The position numbers were made by a program, and so were the translations under genes. Below, piece after piece: positions 1 through 6,909 of a DNA stretch of 46,672 nt (the stretch's first letter is position 1; every line of letters starts with the position of its first letter). The DNA comes from Hymenobacter profundi (GTDB lineage: Bacteria > Bacteroidota > Bacteroidia > Cytophagales > Hymenobacteraceae), in contig NZ_JAHWGL010000029.1 of the NCBI RefSeq assembly GCF_019334315.1, positions 1-46,672 on the forward strand, given 5' to 3'. Below the pieces are notes generated by a model, which did not search any database, had not been told where the DNA came from, and saw only the letters and a program-made list of their open reading frames with translations.

Positions 1-39
1 GCTGGTGCTGGGCATGCGGGCGTAGGTTGGTTGGAGTAA
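1..39 (+). CDS. possible 3' end of a plus-strand gene
   Basis: Frame 1 is open from the window edge and ends in TAA at 37-39, reading AGAGHAGVGWLE before the stop. A large palindrome begins right at this stop. The visible part is only 12 codons, so the call rests on the open frame and the position of the palindrome. It could equally be non-coding. Confidence 0.25.
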   Translation, partial: AGAGHAGVGWLE

Positions 40-158
40 AAACAGCCGTGTCATCCTGAGCTTGCGAAGGACCTTATCACGTGAGAACGAGTCATTGCTA
101 TGATGACCATTCTGGCGTAATAAGGTCCTTCGCAAGCTCAGGATGACACGGCTGTTTT
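39..158. repeat. 39-bp perfect inverted repeat, GTCATCCTGAGC family
   Basis: Arms at 39-77 and 120-158 are perfect reverse complements of 39 nt, separated by a 42-nt loop. The arm core is GTCATCCTGAGCTTGCGAAG followed by GACCTTAT. Related copies lie at 23633-23729 (perfect 38-nt arms), 43674-43772 (decayed arms), and as shortened forms at 34770-34797 and probably 38063-38099. All are intergenic. It behaves like a dispersed palindromic element of the REP or MITE kind. No transposase is attached. Confidence 0.85.
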
Positions 159-171
159 ATTTACAATTACC

Positions 172-381
172 TTACTGTAACGTGTCTCGCGTGATATCTT
201 GCCGGCCGCGGGGCGCAACACCACGGTTCTGCATTTGCAGTTGAAACGTGACTTGCTCGCAGTCAGCAAAGCGCTTTTCGGCCAGTTTCAAGGCTTCTTC
301 GGTGGCCGTGAGCTGGCGGAATAGGTAGAGAATCAGGCCCAGCGCGATAAGCAAAGCAGCCAGGAAAACGTAGTTTTTCAT
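172..381 (-). CDS. small single-span membrane protein, unknown function
   Basis: This 69-residue protein starts MKNYVFLAALLIALG, giving one hydrophobic helix at about residues 4-21. A charged, probably coiled stretch (TATEEALKLAEKRFAD) and a polar tail follow. I chose the ATG at 381 because the alternative start at 411 lies inside the hairpin at 402-429, which ends the E2 transcript. The layout (one helix and a short cytoplasmic or periplasmic coil) is common among small Bacteroidota membrane proteins, but I recognise no family. Confidence 0.5.
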   Translation of the reverse strand: MKNYVFLAALLIALGLILYLFRQLTATEEALKLAEKRFADCEQVTFQLQMQNRGVAPRGRQDITRDTLQ

Positions 382-401
382 CAGGATAAATAAGCAAAAA
401 G

Positions 402-429
402 ATAAGCCCATCCGGCTGGATGGGCTTAT
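402..429 (-). terminator. intrinsic terminator of the E2 gene
   Basis: A perfect 12-bp stem (402-413 with 418-429) closes a 4-nt loop. On the minus strand it is followed by a T-rich run (rc of 387-401, containing TCTTTTTG). It sits 27 nt after the E2 stop codon. Confidence 0.75.
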
Positions 430-456
430 GCGAAACCAGTGCGCGAAGATACGGCG

Positions 457-1893
457 CTAGATGGTAGTATTGGGGTCGAACTGCTCCAGGTAATCGGCTA
501 CCTTGCGCACGAACATACCGCCCAGCGAACCATCCACCACGCGGTGGTCGTAGCTGTGCGAGAGGAACATGAAGTGGCGGATGCCAATTAAGTCGCCCTG
601 CGGGGTTTCAATCACGGCCGGCTTCTTCTTGATAGCGCCCACGGCCATAATGGCCACTTGCGGCTGCATGATAATGGGCGTACCCATCACGTTGCCGAAT
701 GAGCCCACGTTACTGACGGTATAGGTACCGCCTTCCAGATCTTCGGGCTTCAGTTTATTCTGGCGGGCACGGTTGGCAAGGTCGTTCACGCGCTTGCTCA
801 GGCCGTTTAGGTTCAGTTGGTCGGCGTTGTGAATCACGGGCACAATCAGGTTGCCGGAGGGTAGGGCCACGGCCACACCAATGTTGATGTCGCGCTTCTT
901 GATGATGTAGTCGCCCTCCACCGATACGTTGATGTTCGGCAGGTCCTGTATAGCGCGGGCAATGGCCTGAATGAACAGCGGCGTGAACGTGAGGTTTTCG
1001 CCGGTGCGCTTCTTATACGCGTCTTTGTGCTGGTTGCGCCAGTTCACCAATTCCGTCACATCGGCCTCCACAAAGGAGGTAACGTGCGGAGAAATTCGCT
1101 TCGAGTCGATCATGCGCTGCGCAATCATCTTGCGCATGCGGTCCATTTCCACCAGCTCGTCGTTGCCGCTCACCGATGGAGCCGGTTTGGCTTTCTGCTC
1201 TTCTGGCTTGGATTTCGATTCCGTGGTAGCAGCGGATTTCGGTGCAGCAGTAGCTTTTGCCTCAGGCTGGGCTGCGGGAGCCGCAGGGGTTTCTGCCTGA
1301 GATGCTGGAGCAGGGGTAGGGGCCGGCGCGGCTTGCGGCTGAGCTAGCGGCTTCTTACCGTCGGCTACGTAGTCCAGAATGTCCTTCTTGGTCACGCGGC
1401 CCTCGGCGCCGGTGCCGGGCAGTTGCTCTAGGTCAGCCAGAGAAATGCCTTCTTCGCGGGCAATGCTGAGCACCAGAGGCGAGTAGAAACGGCCCGCGGC
1501 TGGCGAAGCTACGCTAGAAGCTGGGGGCGTAGCATGGGGCACGTGCGGCACCGTAGCAGCAGCTTCCTCCTCGTCGTCAGATGTATCGGGCGCAGAAGCC
1601 TGCGGCGTAGCTTCTGCCGCAGCGGCAGGAGCGCTAGCACTAGCGCCAGCAGCATCGGTTTCGACAATAGCAATGGGCGCACCCACTGGTACCACGTCGC
1701 CTTCCTGTACCAAAATTTCTTGCAGCACGCCGGCATGAAGGGCGGGTACCTCCGTATCTACCTTATCGGTAGCTACTTCCAGCACCGATTCGTCCTGCTC
1801 AATAGTGTCGCCTACTTGCTTCAGCCATTTCAGAACGGTGCCTTCCATAATGGATTCGCCCATTTTGGGCATCGTCATTTCCACTCGTGCCAT
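457..1893 (-). CDS. 2-oxo acid dehydrogenase E2 (dihydrolipoamide acyltransferase)
   Basis: This is the acyltransferase core (E2) of a 2-oxo acid dehydrogenase complex, passing an acyl group from lipoyl-lysine to CoA in the cytoplasm. The 478-residue order is classical. A lipoyl domain (1-80) carries the modified lysine K44 in ATDKVDTE. An Ala/Pro/acidic linker follows, then a peripheral E3/E1-binding domain at about 135-175. A long Ala/Pro/Lys linker (about 180-245) leads to the catalytic domain (about 247-478), with H450 and D454 in DHRVVDG. No E1 or E3 gene is nearby, so the substrate (pyruvate, branched-chain or 2-oxoglutarate) cannot be fixed. The single lipoyl domain and sequence style fit the branched-chain or general Bacteroidota type. 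It has a good promoter (1943-1976) and its own terminator. Confidence 0.93.
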   Translation of the reverse strand: MARVEMTMPKMGESIMEGTVLKWLKQVGDTIEQDESVLEVATDKVDTEVPALHAGVLQEILVQEGDVVPVGAPIAIVETDAAGASASAPAAAAEATPQASAPDTSDDEEEAAATVPHVPHATPPASSVASPAAGRFYSPLVLSIAREEGISLADLEQLPGTGAEGRVTKKDILDYVADGKKPLAQPQAAPAPTPAPASQAETPAAPAAQPEAKATAAPKSAATTESKSKPEEQKAKPAPSVSGNDELVEMDRMRKMIAQRMIDSKRISPHVTSFVEADVTELVNWRNQHKDAYKKRTGENLTFTPLFIQAIARAIQDLPNINVSVEGDYIIKKRDINIGVAVALPSGNLIVPVIHNADQLNLNGLSKRVNDLANRARQNKLKPEDLEGGTYTVSNVGSFGNVMGTPIIMQPQVAIMAVGAIKKKPAVIETPQGDLIGIRHFMFLSHSYDHRVVDGSLGGMFVRKVADYLEQFDPNTTI

Positions 1894-1942
1894 AGGTTGC
1901 GGGAGGTATAGAGAAGTTAAGGGTGGGGGAGGATTGGTGCCG

Positions 1943-1976
1943 CAAAGGTAGCAGAAAGCAGCTAGGCTGCACGCAA
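1943..1976 (-). promoter_or_regulatory. Bacteroidota-type promoter of the E2 gene
   Basis: Read on the minus strand, TTG (1974-1976) is followed after 23 nt by TACCTTTG (1943-1950). This fits the Bacteroidota pattern TTG-N17-23-TAnnTTTG exactly. The E2 start codon lies 50 nt downstream. Confidence 0.65.
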
Positions 1977-2009
1977 TAGGTAAGGAGCGGCTGAGCGAGC
2001 AAGCCGCCC

Positions 2010-3266
2010 TTACACTATCGGTGGCAAGCTTAAACGCAGCAGATTCAAAACGGCGGTGGAGGTATACTCGATGTTGAGTTGCCGGCCCCGGTCGAAGCTA
2101 AGCTGGCGGCTAACGGTTTGATGAGCGTCGGCGTACGCAATGCAGATGGTGCCCACCGGCTTTTCGGGCGTGCCGCCACCGGGGCCGGCAATGCCACTAG
2201 CAGCTACCGCCACATCTACGCCCAAGTGCTGACGGAGACCTTCGGCCATTTCGCGGGCAGTGGCCTCGCTCACGGCGCCGTAGGCTTCCAGGGTTTCAGG
2301 CTTTACGCCTAATTCTTTCATCTTAATATCGTTGTGATACGCCACGATGCTACCCTGAAAATAAGCCGAGCTACCCGGCACGCTGCTAAGGCGCTGGGCG
2401 ATGTAGCCGCCGGTGCAGCTCTCGGCGGTGCCTACCGTAAGCCCTCGCTCCCGCAGCAGTTGGCCTACGGCTTCTTCCAGCTTCACTTCGCCTTCGGCAA
2501 AAATATGCGTGCCCAGCTGTTCACGCAGCGCAGGGAGTAGGGCTAGCATGCGGCCGCGCAGGTCGGGCTGGCCGTCGTCGGTGCCGGTGAGGCGCAGGCG
2601 TACAGCCCCAAGTGAAGGGAGATAGGCCAGCTTCACGTTGGGGGGTAGGGCGTCCTCCCAATCGGCAATCTGCTGCGCTAGGAACGACTCACCCAGCCCT
2701 ACCGTCTGCACCACCACGTGCTCGATGGGCGCCGTATGAAAGTGCTCTTGCAAGCGCGGTAGCACCGTGTCGGTCATCATGCGCTTCATCTCAAACGGCA
2801 CGCCCGGCATCGATACGAACACCGTGCCCCGGTCCTCAAACCACATGCCCGGCGCCGTGCCCATGGGGTTAGGCACCACCTGGCACACGCGCGGTACGTA
2901 GGCCTGCTGCCGGTTGACCTCCAGCATGGGCCGGTTGTAGCGGGCAAAGATGGCCTCTACGTGTTGCAAGGTAGGCTCATGTAGCACCAGCTCCGAGCGG
3001 AAATACTCGGTGAGCACGTGCTTGGTGAGGTCGTCCTTAGTGGGGCCGAGGCCACCCGTGAGTAGGATAACGTCGGCCCGTTCGCGGGCGGCGTCCAGGG
3101 CCTGCACAATCTCGGCGCCCCGGTCCGATACGCTGGAAATCTGCCGTACCCGGATGCCGAGCTTGCCCAACTCCTGCCCCATAAAGGCCGAGTTTGTGTC
3201 GATAACCTGGCCGTAGAGCAGCTCGTCGCCGATGGTTATGATTTCCGCATTAGGTACCTGTTGCAT
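2010..3266 (-). CDS. cinA: CinA family nicotinamide mononucleotide deamidase-related protein
   Basis: CinA-type protein of 418 residues, the usual length. The N-terminal half (about 1-170) is a molybdopterin-binding-like domain beginning with EIITIGDELLYGQ and containing LLTGGLGPTKDD. The C-terminal half (about 255-415) is the PncC/CinA deamidase domain, with TAESCTGG and SGIAGPGGGTPEKPVGT. In characterised members it converts NMN to nicotinate mononucleotide and has ADP-ribose pyrophosphatase activity, as NAD salvage. The frame is open upstream to 3593, but that stretch is low-complexity and overlaps the divergent DUF4197 gene, so I start at MQQVPNAEI (ATG at 3264-3266). The divergent neighbour leaves a 96-nt shared promoter region. 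Confidence 0.93.
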   Translation of the reverse strand: MQQVPNAEIITIGDELLYGQVIDTNSAFMGQELGKLGIRVRQISSVSDRGAEIVQALDAARERADVILLTGGLGPTKDDLTKHVLTEYFRSELVLHEPTLQHVEAIFARYNRPMLEVNRQQAYVPRVCQVVPNPMGTAPGMWFEDRGTVFVSMPGVPFEMKRMMTDTVLPRLQEHFHTAPIEHVVVQTVGLGESFLAQQIADWEDALPPNVKLAYLPSLGAVRLRLTGTDDGQPDLRGRMLALLPALREQLGTHIFAEGEVKLEEAVGQLLRERGLTVGTAESCTGGYIAQRLSSVPGSSAYFQGSIVAYHNDIKMKELGVKPETLEAYGAVSEATAREMAEGLRQHLGVDVAVAASGIAGPGGGTPEKPVGTICIAYADAHQTVSRQLSFDRGRQLNIEYTSTAVLNLLRLSLPPIV

Positions 3267-3362
3267 AGCGTGGGAAGGGAGAGGGGCGAAGGTTTTTGGT
3301 CCGGTTTGTGTCTTTTCAAGAAAAGATTCGCTTCCACTAACTGTGAAACGCTGCTTTGAGTT

Positions 3363-4118
3363 ATGAAAAATCTTCGCTCCTCCTTTCTTCTTGCTGGTTT
3401 GCTGTTGGGCCTGAATACGATGGCCTCGGCCCAGATATTCCAACTGCCCAAAATTGGCGGTATCAAATTGCCTACTACCAAGAAGACCACCACTACCTCT
3501 ACCACCGGCTCCGTAAGTCAGACTGAGGCGGCGGAAGGGTTGAAACAAGCCCTGATCCAGGGCATCAGCAAAGGCACCGATCAGGCTTCTCAAACGGACG
3601 GCTTCTACCTTAACAAGCTCATTCGGATTCCTTTTCCTCCCGATGCACAGCGCGTAGCCAACACGTTGCGCACTATTGGGTTGGGTAGCCAGGTAGAACA
3701 GTTTGAGCTATCGTTGAACCGTGGGGCCGAAGACGCGGCCAAGAGCGCCAAACCTATCTTCTTGGCTGCCATCAAAAGCCTGACGTTCAAAGATGTGTGG
3801 GGTATCCTGACTGGCCAGAAAGACGCCGCTACCCAGTACCTCAAGCGCACCACTACCACCCAACTCACTACGGCTTTCCAGCCCATCATCCAGCAGTCGT
3901 TGGATAAAGTGAACGCCACGCGCTACTACACGGCCCTTACCACCCGCTACAACAGAATCCCATTGGTGACGCCCGTACAAACTGACCTTAACCAGTACGC
4001 CACCGGCAAAGCCATCGACGGCCTGTTTACACTGGTAGCGCAGGAAGAAGCCAATATCCGTGAAAACCCCGTAGCCCGTACTACGGAGCTGCTGAAGCGT
4101 GTATTTGGCAAGAGTTGA
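3363..4118 (+). CDS. DUF4197 family secreted protein
   Basis: This 251-residue protein has a cleavable signal peptide (MKNLRSSFLLAGLLLGL, then a likely cut after ASA near residue 24). A short Thr/Ser-rich linker follows (TTKKTTTTSTTGS). The rest matches my memory of DUF4197: an early GLKQAL motif, a FPPDAQRVANTL stretch, repeated helical segments and RYY near the C-terminus. The family is periplasmic or outer-membrane-associated and has no assigned biochemical role. It is transcribed alone, divergently from cinA, and ends just before a strong hairpin terminator. Confidence 0.85.
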   Translation: MKNLRSSFLLAGLLLGLNTMASAQIFQLPKIGGIKLPTTKKTTTTSTTGSVSQTEAAEGLKQALIQGISKGTDQASQTDGFYLNKLIRIPFPPDAQRVANTLRTIGLGSQVEQFELSLNRGAEDAAKSAKPIFLAAIKSLTFKDVWGILTGQKDAATQYLKRTTTTQLTTAFQPIIQQSLDKVNATRYYTALTTRYNRIPLVTPVQTDLNQYATGKAIDGLFTLVAQEEANIRENPVARTTELLKRVFGKS

Positions 4119-4139
4119 TGTGCTGATTGTTGATGGAAA

Positions 4140-4190
4140 TACAAGAAAGAAGGCCCGTGCTTGCATAAGCACGGGCCTTCTTTTCTTGTA
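4140..4190. terminator. bidirectional intrinsic terminator
   Basis: The two arms (4140-4162 and 4167-4190) pair over about 23 bp with one bulged A, around the 4-nt loop GCAT. T-rich sequence flanks both sides. It lies between convergent genes: DUF4197 ends at 4118 and the acidic protein ends at 4250 on the other strand. Confidence 0.8.
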
Positions 4191-4249
4191 TTTGTTGCGT
4201 GCTAAATGTGCAGAAAATCAGCACACCAGTACATCAAAAAATCAGCACA

Positions 4250-4612
4250 TTAGTAATCATCATCGTCGTAACGGCCTTTGCCGCCGCGCTTGCTGCTTCG
4301 GCTGCTGTAGGTGTCGTCATCATCCAGGTCATCCTCATCATCCAGATCGTCATCGAAGCTGCCGAAGCCGCTGCTGTCGCTGGAATCATCGGCAGCCTCT
4401 GCCGTGGCGTATTCTTCCTCCGTCATACTGGCTAGGTCCAGGGCCTCGTCGTGCGAGGAGCCGGTATCGCGCCACATCAGGTAGTCGGAGTATTTGGCTG
4501 AGAGCTTATCCTCAGCGCTGCCGCGGGTTTTGCTGCCGCCGGCTTTAGCAAAATTGTCAAGCTCGTCGTCATCGTCGAGGTTGTCGTCGTCGAAGTCGTC
4601 GTACGTTCTCAT
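4250..4612 (-). CDS. highly acidic, Asp-rich small protein, unknown function
   Basis: The product is 120 residues. Two aspartate-rich clusters (residues about 5-19 and 80-100, e.g. DDDLDDEDDLDDDD) flank a more ordinary middle (about 33-70) with KLSAKYSDYLMWRDTG and helix-like EEEYATAEAA. The tail mixes Ser/Arg/Lys/Gly and ends YDDDDY. I start at MRTYDDF (ATG at 4610-4612) because the 21 residues upstream in the open frame look like leader sequence. There is no signal peptide or membrane helix. The repeats of GAC/GAT codons could make any acidic stretch look long, but the conserved-looking middle argues for a real gene. It is mostly disordered, and calcium or basic-protein binding is only a guess. 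Confidence 0.6.
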   Translation of the reverse strand: MRTYDDFDDDNLDDDDELDNFAKAGGSKTRGSAEDKLSAKYSDYLMWRDTGSSHDEALDLASMTEEEYATAEAADDSSDSSGFGSFDDDLDDEDDLDDDDTYSSRSSKRGGKGRYDDDDY

Positions 4613-4729
4613 AGCCGTGGTAAGGGGCGAAAAGAGGTGAAAAAAATAAAGCAGCTTCGTTGCGCCGCTGCCCAAGGGCGAAGATACGGCGAGGGCATTT
4701 AGAAGTTTGGGCGAAAGGTAAAGAGAATC

Positions 4730-5332
4730 TTACAAAGCGCCATTAGCAGCCGGCAAAGGTACTTTTCGGTAGATTTCGCTGACAGGAATTTCCACTTCCA
4801 AAGCGGATAATACTACTTGATCAGTCAGCTGAGTATACTCGCGAAAGTTCCACGTATCGGCCTCCAGTCGCGTGATGCAGAGTATGCGTACACGTTGGCT
4901 ATCAACCAGCAAATAGTGCCGCAGGCTGGAAATGTTGCGATACAGAAGAAACTTGCCTTCCTGATCATATTGTGCTGTGGAGCGGGAAGAAACCTCAACC
5001 AGCACAACCGGATTCAACAGTGTATCCAGGTAGGCGTCCGGCAGAAACTCTTCGTCTCCACACGCTACCACTACATCCGGGTAAGTATATAAACCATTGC
5101 TGGCTACATGTACACGCATATCGCTAGGATACACGTTGCAGGCATCACCAATACGCGTATCTAGTCCCACAATCAAGTTGGTTACCAATAAGTTATGTTG
5201 CCGGCTAGCGCCGCCCATGGCATATACTTCTCCCTGAAAGTATTCGTGCTTACCAGCTATATCACGATGGGCAGCGCGCTCAGCGGCTAAGTACTCCTCG
5301 GGTGTGATATATGGTTTTGGTTGGGCTGACAT
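4730..5332 (-). CDS. Uma2 family (PD-(D/E)XK nuclease fold) protein
   Basis: 200 residues from the ATG at 5330-5332 (MSAQPKPYITPEEYLAAE). The start of the fold (TPEEYLAAERAAHRDIAGKH, then EYFQGEVYAMGG) and the core YPDVVVACGDE ... PVVLVEVSSRST match the Uma2/DUF820 pattern. The probable metal-binding acid residues are the D of YPDV and the E of VEVSS. Uma2 proteins are very common in cyanobacteria and Bacteroidota. Their role is unproven, although a restriction-like nuclease fold is generally accepted. It has its own -7 promoter box just upstream, in the gap to the ABC ATPase gene. Confidence 0.85.
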   Translation of the reverse strand: MSAQPKPYITPEEYLAAERAAHRDIAGKHEYFQGEVYAMGGASRQHNLLVTNLIVGLDTRIGDACNVYPSDMRVHVASNGLYTYPDVVVACGDEEFLPDAYLDTLLNPVVLVEVSSRSTAQYDQEGKFLLYRNISSLRHYLLVDSQRVRILCITRLEADTWNFREYTQLTDQVVLSALEVEIPVSEIYRKVPLPAANGAL

Positions 5333-5350
5333 ATCTAAATAGGTTATAAC

Positions 5351-5358
5351 CAAATATA
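5351..5358 (-). promoter_or_regulatory. -7 box TATATTTG for the Uma2 gene
   Basis: On the minus strand 5358-5351 reads TATATTTG, an exact TAnnTTTG box, 18 nt ahead of the ATG at 5332. No clear TTG -33 element is visible upstream. The box falls between the ABC ATPase stop and the Uma2 start. Confidence 0.45.
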
Positions 5359-5375
5359 CGCGCTACCAGCCATAA

Positions 5376-6038
5376 TCAGCGGGCTGCCCGCGCTCCAAAA
5401 TCCGTGACGTTGAGGTGGTTCGGGCAGAATTCGTATTCCTCCGGCACGTTGGAGCTGACCAGCACCGTGCGCTCGGCAATGGTGGCGTGGGCGTGCTCCA
5501 AATACCACGCCACGCCGGCCCGATCGAGGTTGGTCGTCGGCTCGTCGAGCAGGAGTAGGGGGGCGTCGGCGTAGAGGGCTAGGGCTAGCTTCAAGCGTTG
5601 CTTCATGCCTGAGGAAAAGTCGCGCACCAGTTTATGACGCGAGTTTTCGAGGTACATCAACTCAATCAGCTTTTGGGGCGTGAGGCCGGGGCGCAGAGGC
5701 TTAAAGCGGGTGTGAAAGTGCAGCAGCTCCGTGAGCGTTAGCTCTTCTACTACTTCCAGGTAGGGCGCGCAGTACGCCAGCAGGCGTGGCACATCGTCTA
5801 CGGCTACCGGTTTGCCTTGCCAGGAGTAAGTCAGCATGCCCTGGCTAGGCAGGAGCTGCCCCGACAACGTGTTGAGCAGCGTGCTTTTGCCCGAGCCGTT
5901 CGGGCCCAGAATGGCCGTGGCCGACCCCGGCTGAAACGTGTGGGTCAGGTCCCGGAAAATCCACTCGCGCAAGTAGCGCTTACTTAAGCCATGGACCTCA
6001 ATCTGCACTGTCGGCGCTGCGCGAGAAGCCTTTGACAA
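5376..6038 (-). CDS. ABC transporter ATP-binding protein, orphan in the lipid A cluster
   Basis: A 220-residue single ATPase domain. Walker A is GPNGSGKST (45-53), the signature is SSGMKQR, and Walker B is LLLLDEPTTNLD. Such ATPases energise export or uptake through a separate permease, but none is encoded nearby. The gene overlaps the 3' end of lpxA by 41 nt if the ATG at 6038 is used. A GTG at 6006-6008 would nearly remove the overlap. Either way it is translationally coupled to lpxA. The sequence around DEPTTNLD and the short length resemble ABC-2-type exporters. The substrate is unknown. Confidence 0.88.
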   Translation of the reverse strand: MSKASRAAPTVQIEVHGLSKRYLREWIFRDLTHTFQPGSATAILGPNGSGKSTLLNTLSGQLLPSQGMLTYSWQGKPVAVDDVPRLLAYCAPYLEVVEELTLTELLHFHTRFKPLRPGLTPQKLIELMYLENSRHKLVRDFSSGMKQRLKLALALYADAPLLLLDEPTTNLDRAGVAWYLEHAHATIAERTVLVSSNVPEEYEFCPNHLNVTDFGARAAR

Positions 6039-6795
6039 TACCCCGACCAGAGGTACGGATAAAGTTGATTACCTCATCACGCTCGGGGCTCGGCAGTATT
6101 TCCAACTCAATCTTATCAAGAGCATCACTGGTATTTAGCCCGCTCATGAATAACAAGCGGTAGCACTGTTGTACCTGCAAAATAGCAGCTTCGGAAAAAC
6201 CCCGGCGCCGCAGCCCGACCGAATTAACGCCCGCGTAGGTGAGCGGCTCGCGTCCGGCCTTGATAAATGGTGGAACGTCTTTTCGCACTAAGGAGCCACC
6301 ACCGATAAAGGCGTGCTGGCCAACTTGCACGAATTGATGCACTGCAGAAGTGCCACCTAAAATAGCCCAATCACCAATAGTAACGTGCCCAGCAATCTGC
6401 ACGGCGTTGGAAATGACACAGTTGTCGCCGATGGTGCAATCGTGGGCTACGTGGACGTAGGCTTGCAGCAAACAGTTGCTACCTACTACGGTGCGCATTT
6501 TGTCCACAGTGCCGCGGTTCACCGTCACACACTCCCGAAGCACGGTGTTGTCGCCGATGTGGGCCGTGGTTTTTTCGCCCGCGAATTTTAGATCCTGCGG
6601 TACGGCGGAAATGACGGCGCCGGGGAAAATCTTACAGTTCTTGCCAATCCGGGCGCCCGGCATAATGGTCACGTTCGGACCAATCCAGGTACCCTCCCCG
6701 ATTTCAACGTCCTGATAAATAGTGGAGAATGGCTCTACCACTACGTTATGGGCAATTTTTGCTTCGGGGTGGATATAGGCAAACGGCTGGTTCAT
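5998..6795 (-). CDS. lpxA: acyl-ACP--UDP-N-acetylglucosamine O-acyltransferase (LpxA)
   Basis: First enzyme of lipid A synthesis. It moves a 3-hydroxyacyl chain from ACP to the 3-OH of UDP-GlcNAc in the cytoplasm. The 265-residue protein has the left-handed beta-helix hexapeptide repeats (e.g. IGPNVTIMPGARIGKNC) over about residues 10-190 and a helical C-terminal domain. Catalytic His118 sits in VHVAHDCTIGDN, matching E. coli H125. I use the ATG at 6795 (MNQPFAYIHP). An in-frame ATG at 6807 is possible. It lies in a minus-strand run with lpxC/fabZ and lpxD, separated from lpxC/fabZ by an AT-rich repeat (6806-6909) that ends about 10 nt before the start. Confidence 0.97.
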   Translation of the reverse strand: MNQPFAYIHPEAKIAHNVVVEPFSTIYQDVEIGEGTWIGPNVTIMPGARIGKNCKIFPGAVISAVPQDLKFAGEKTTAHIGDNTVLRECVTVNRGTVDKMRTVVGSNCLLQAYVHVAHDCTIGDNCVISNAVQIAGHVTIGDWAILGGTSAVHQFVQVGQHAFIGGGSLVRKDVPPFIKAGREPLTYAGVNSVGLRRRGFSEAAILQVQQCYRLLFMSGLNTSDALDKIELEILPSPERDEVINFIRTSGRGIVKGFSRSADSAD

Positions 6796-6805
6796 GCTTT
6801 CTTTC

Positions 6806-6909
6806 AATTAAAAATTAATAATTAAAAATTAAGAATTGACAAGAATGGCGAGAGCAGCTAACGCTCCGGAGCCATCTTTTAATTTTTAACTTTTAATTCT
6901 TAATTAACT
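6806..6909. repeat. AT-arm intergenic palindrome (copy 1), between lpxC/fabZ and lpxA
   Basis: Two arms of about 30 nt made of TTAATTTTTAATT-like words (6806-6837 and about 6877-6909) face each other around a GC-richer core of about 40 nt (GACAAGAATGGCGAGAGCAG...). Copy 2 at 25651-25760 has the same plan. In lpxA orientation the right arm ends next to the start codon, and the other arm runs over the lpxC/fabZ stop. A half-copy, TTCTAATTCTTAATT, precedes acs at 38127-38141. Confidence 0.7.

Noticed and set aside
39..158. CRISPR array or integron site
   Set aside because: The palindromes are single inverted units spaced far apart with no regular spacer series.
1534..1911. 125-residue plus-strand frame inside the E2 gene
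   Set aside because: It is antisense to the Ala/Pro-rich linker, and the Arg/Ser-rich residues follow from the linker codons.
3267..3593. Upstream extension of the cinA frame to 3593
   Set aside because: The added 109 residues are low-complexity and unlike CinA. The stretch overlaps the start of the divergent DUF4197 gene. MQQVPNAEIITIGDE is the natural start.
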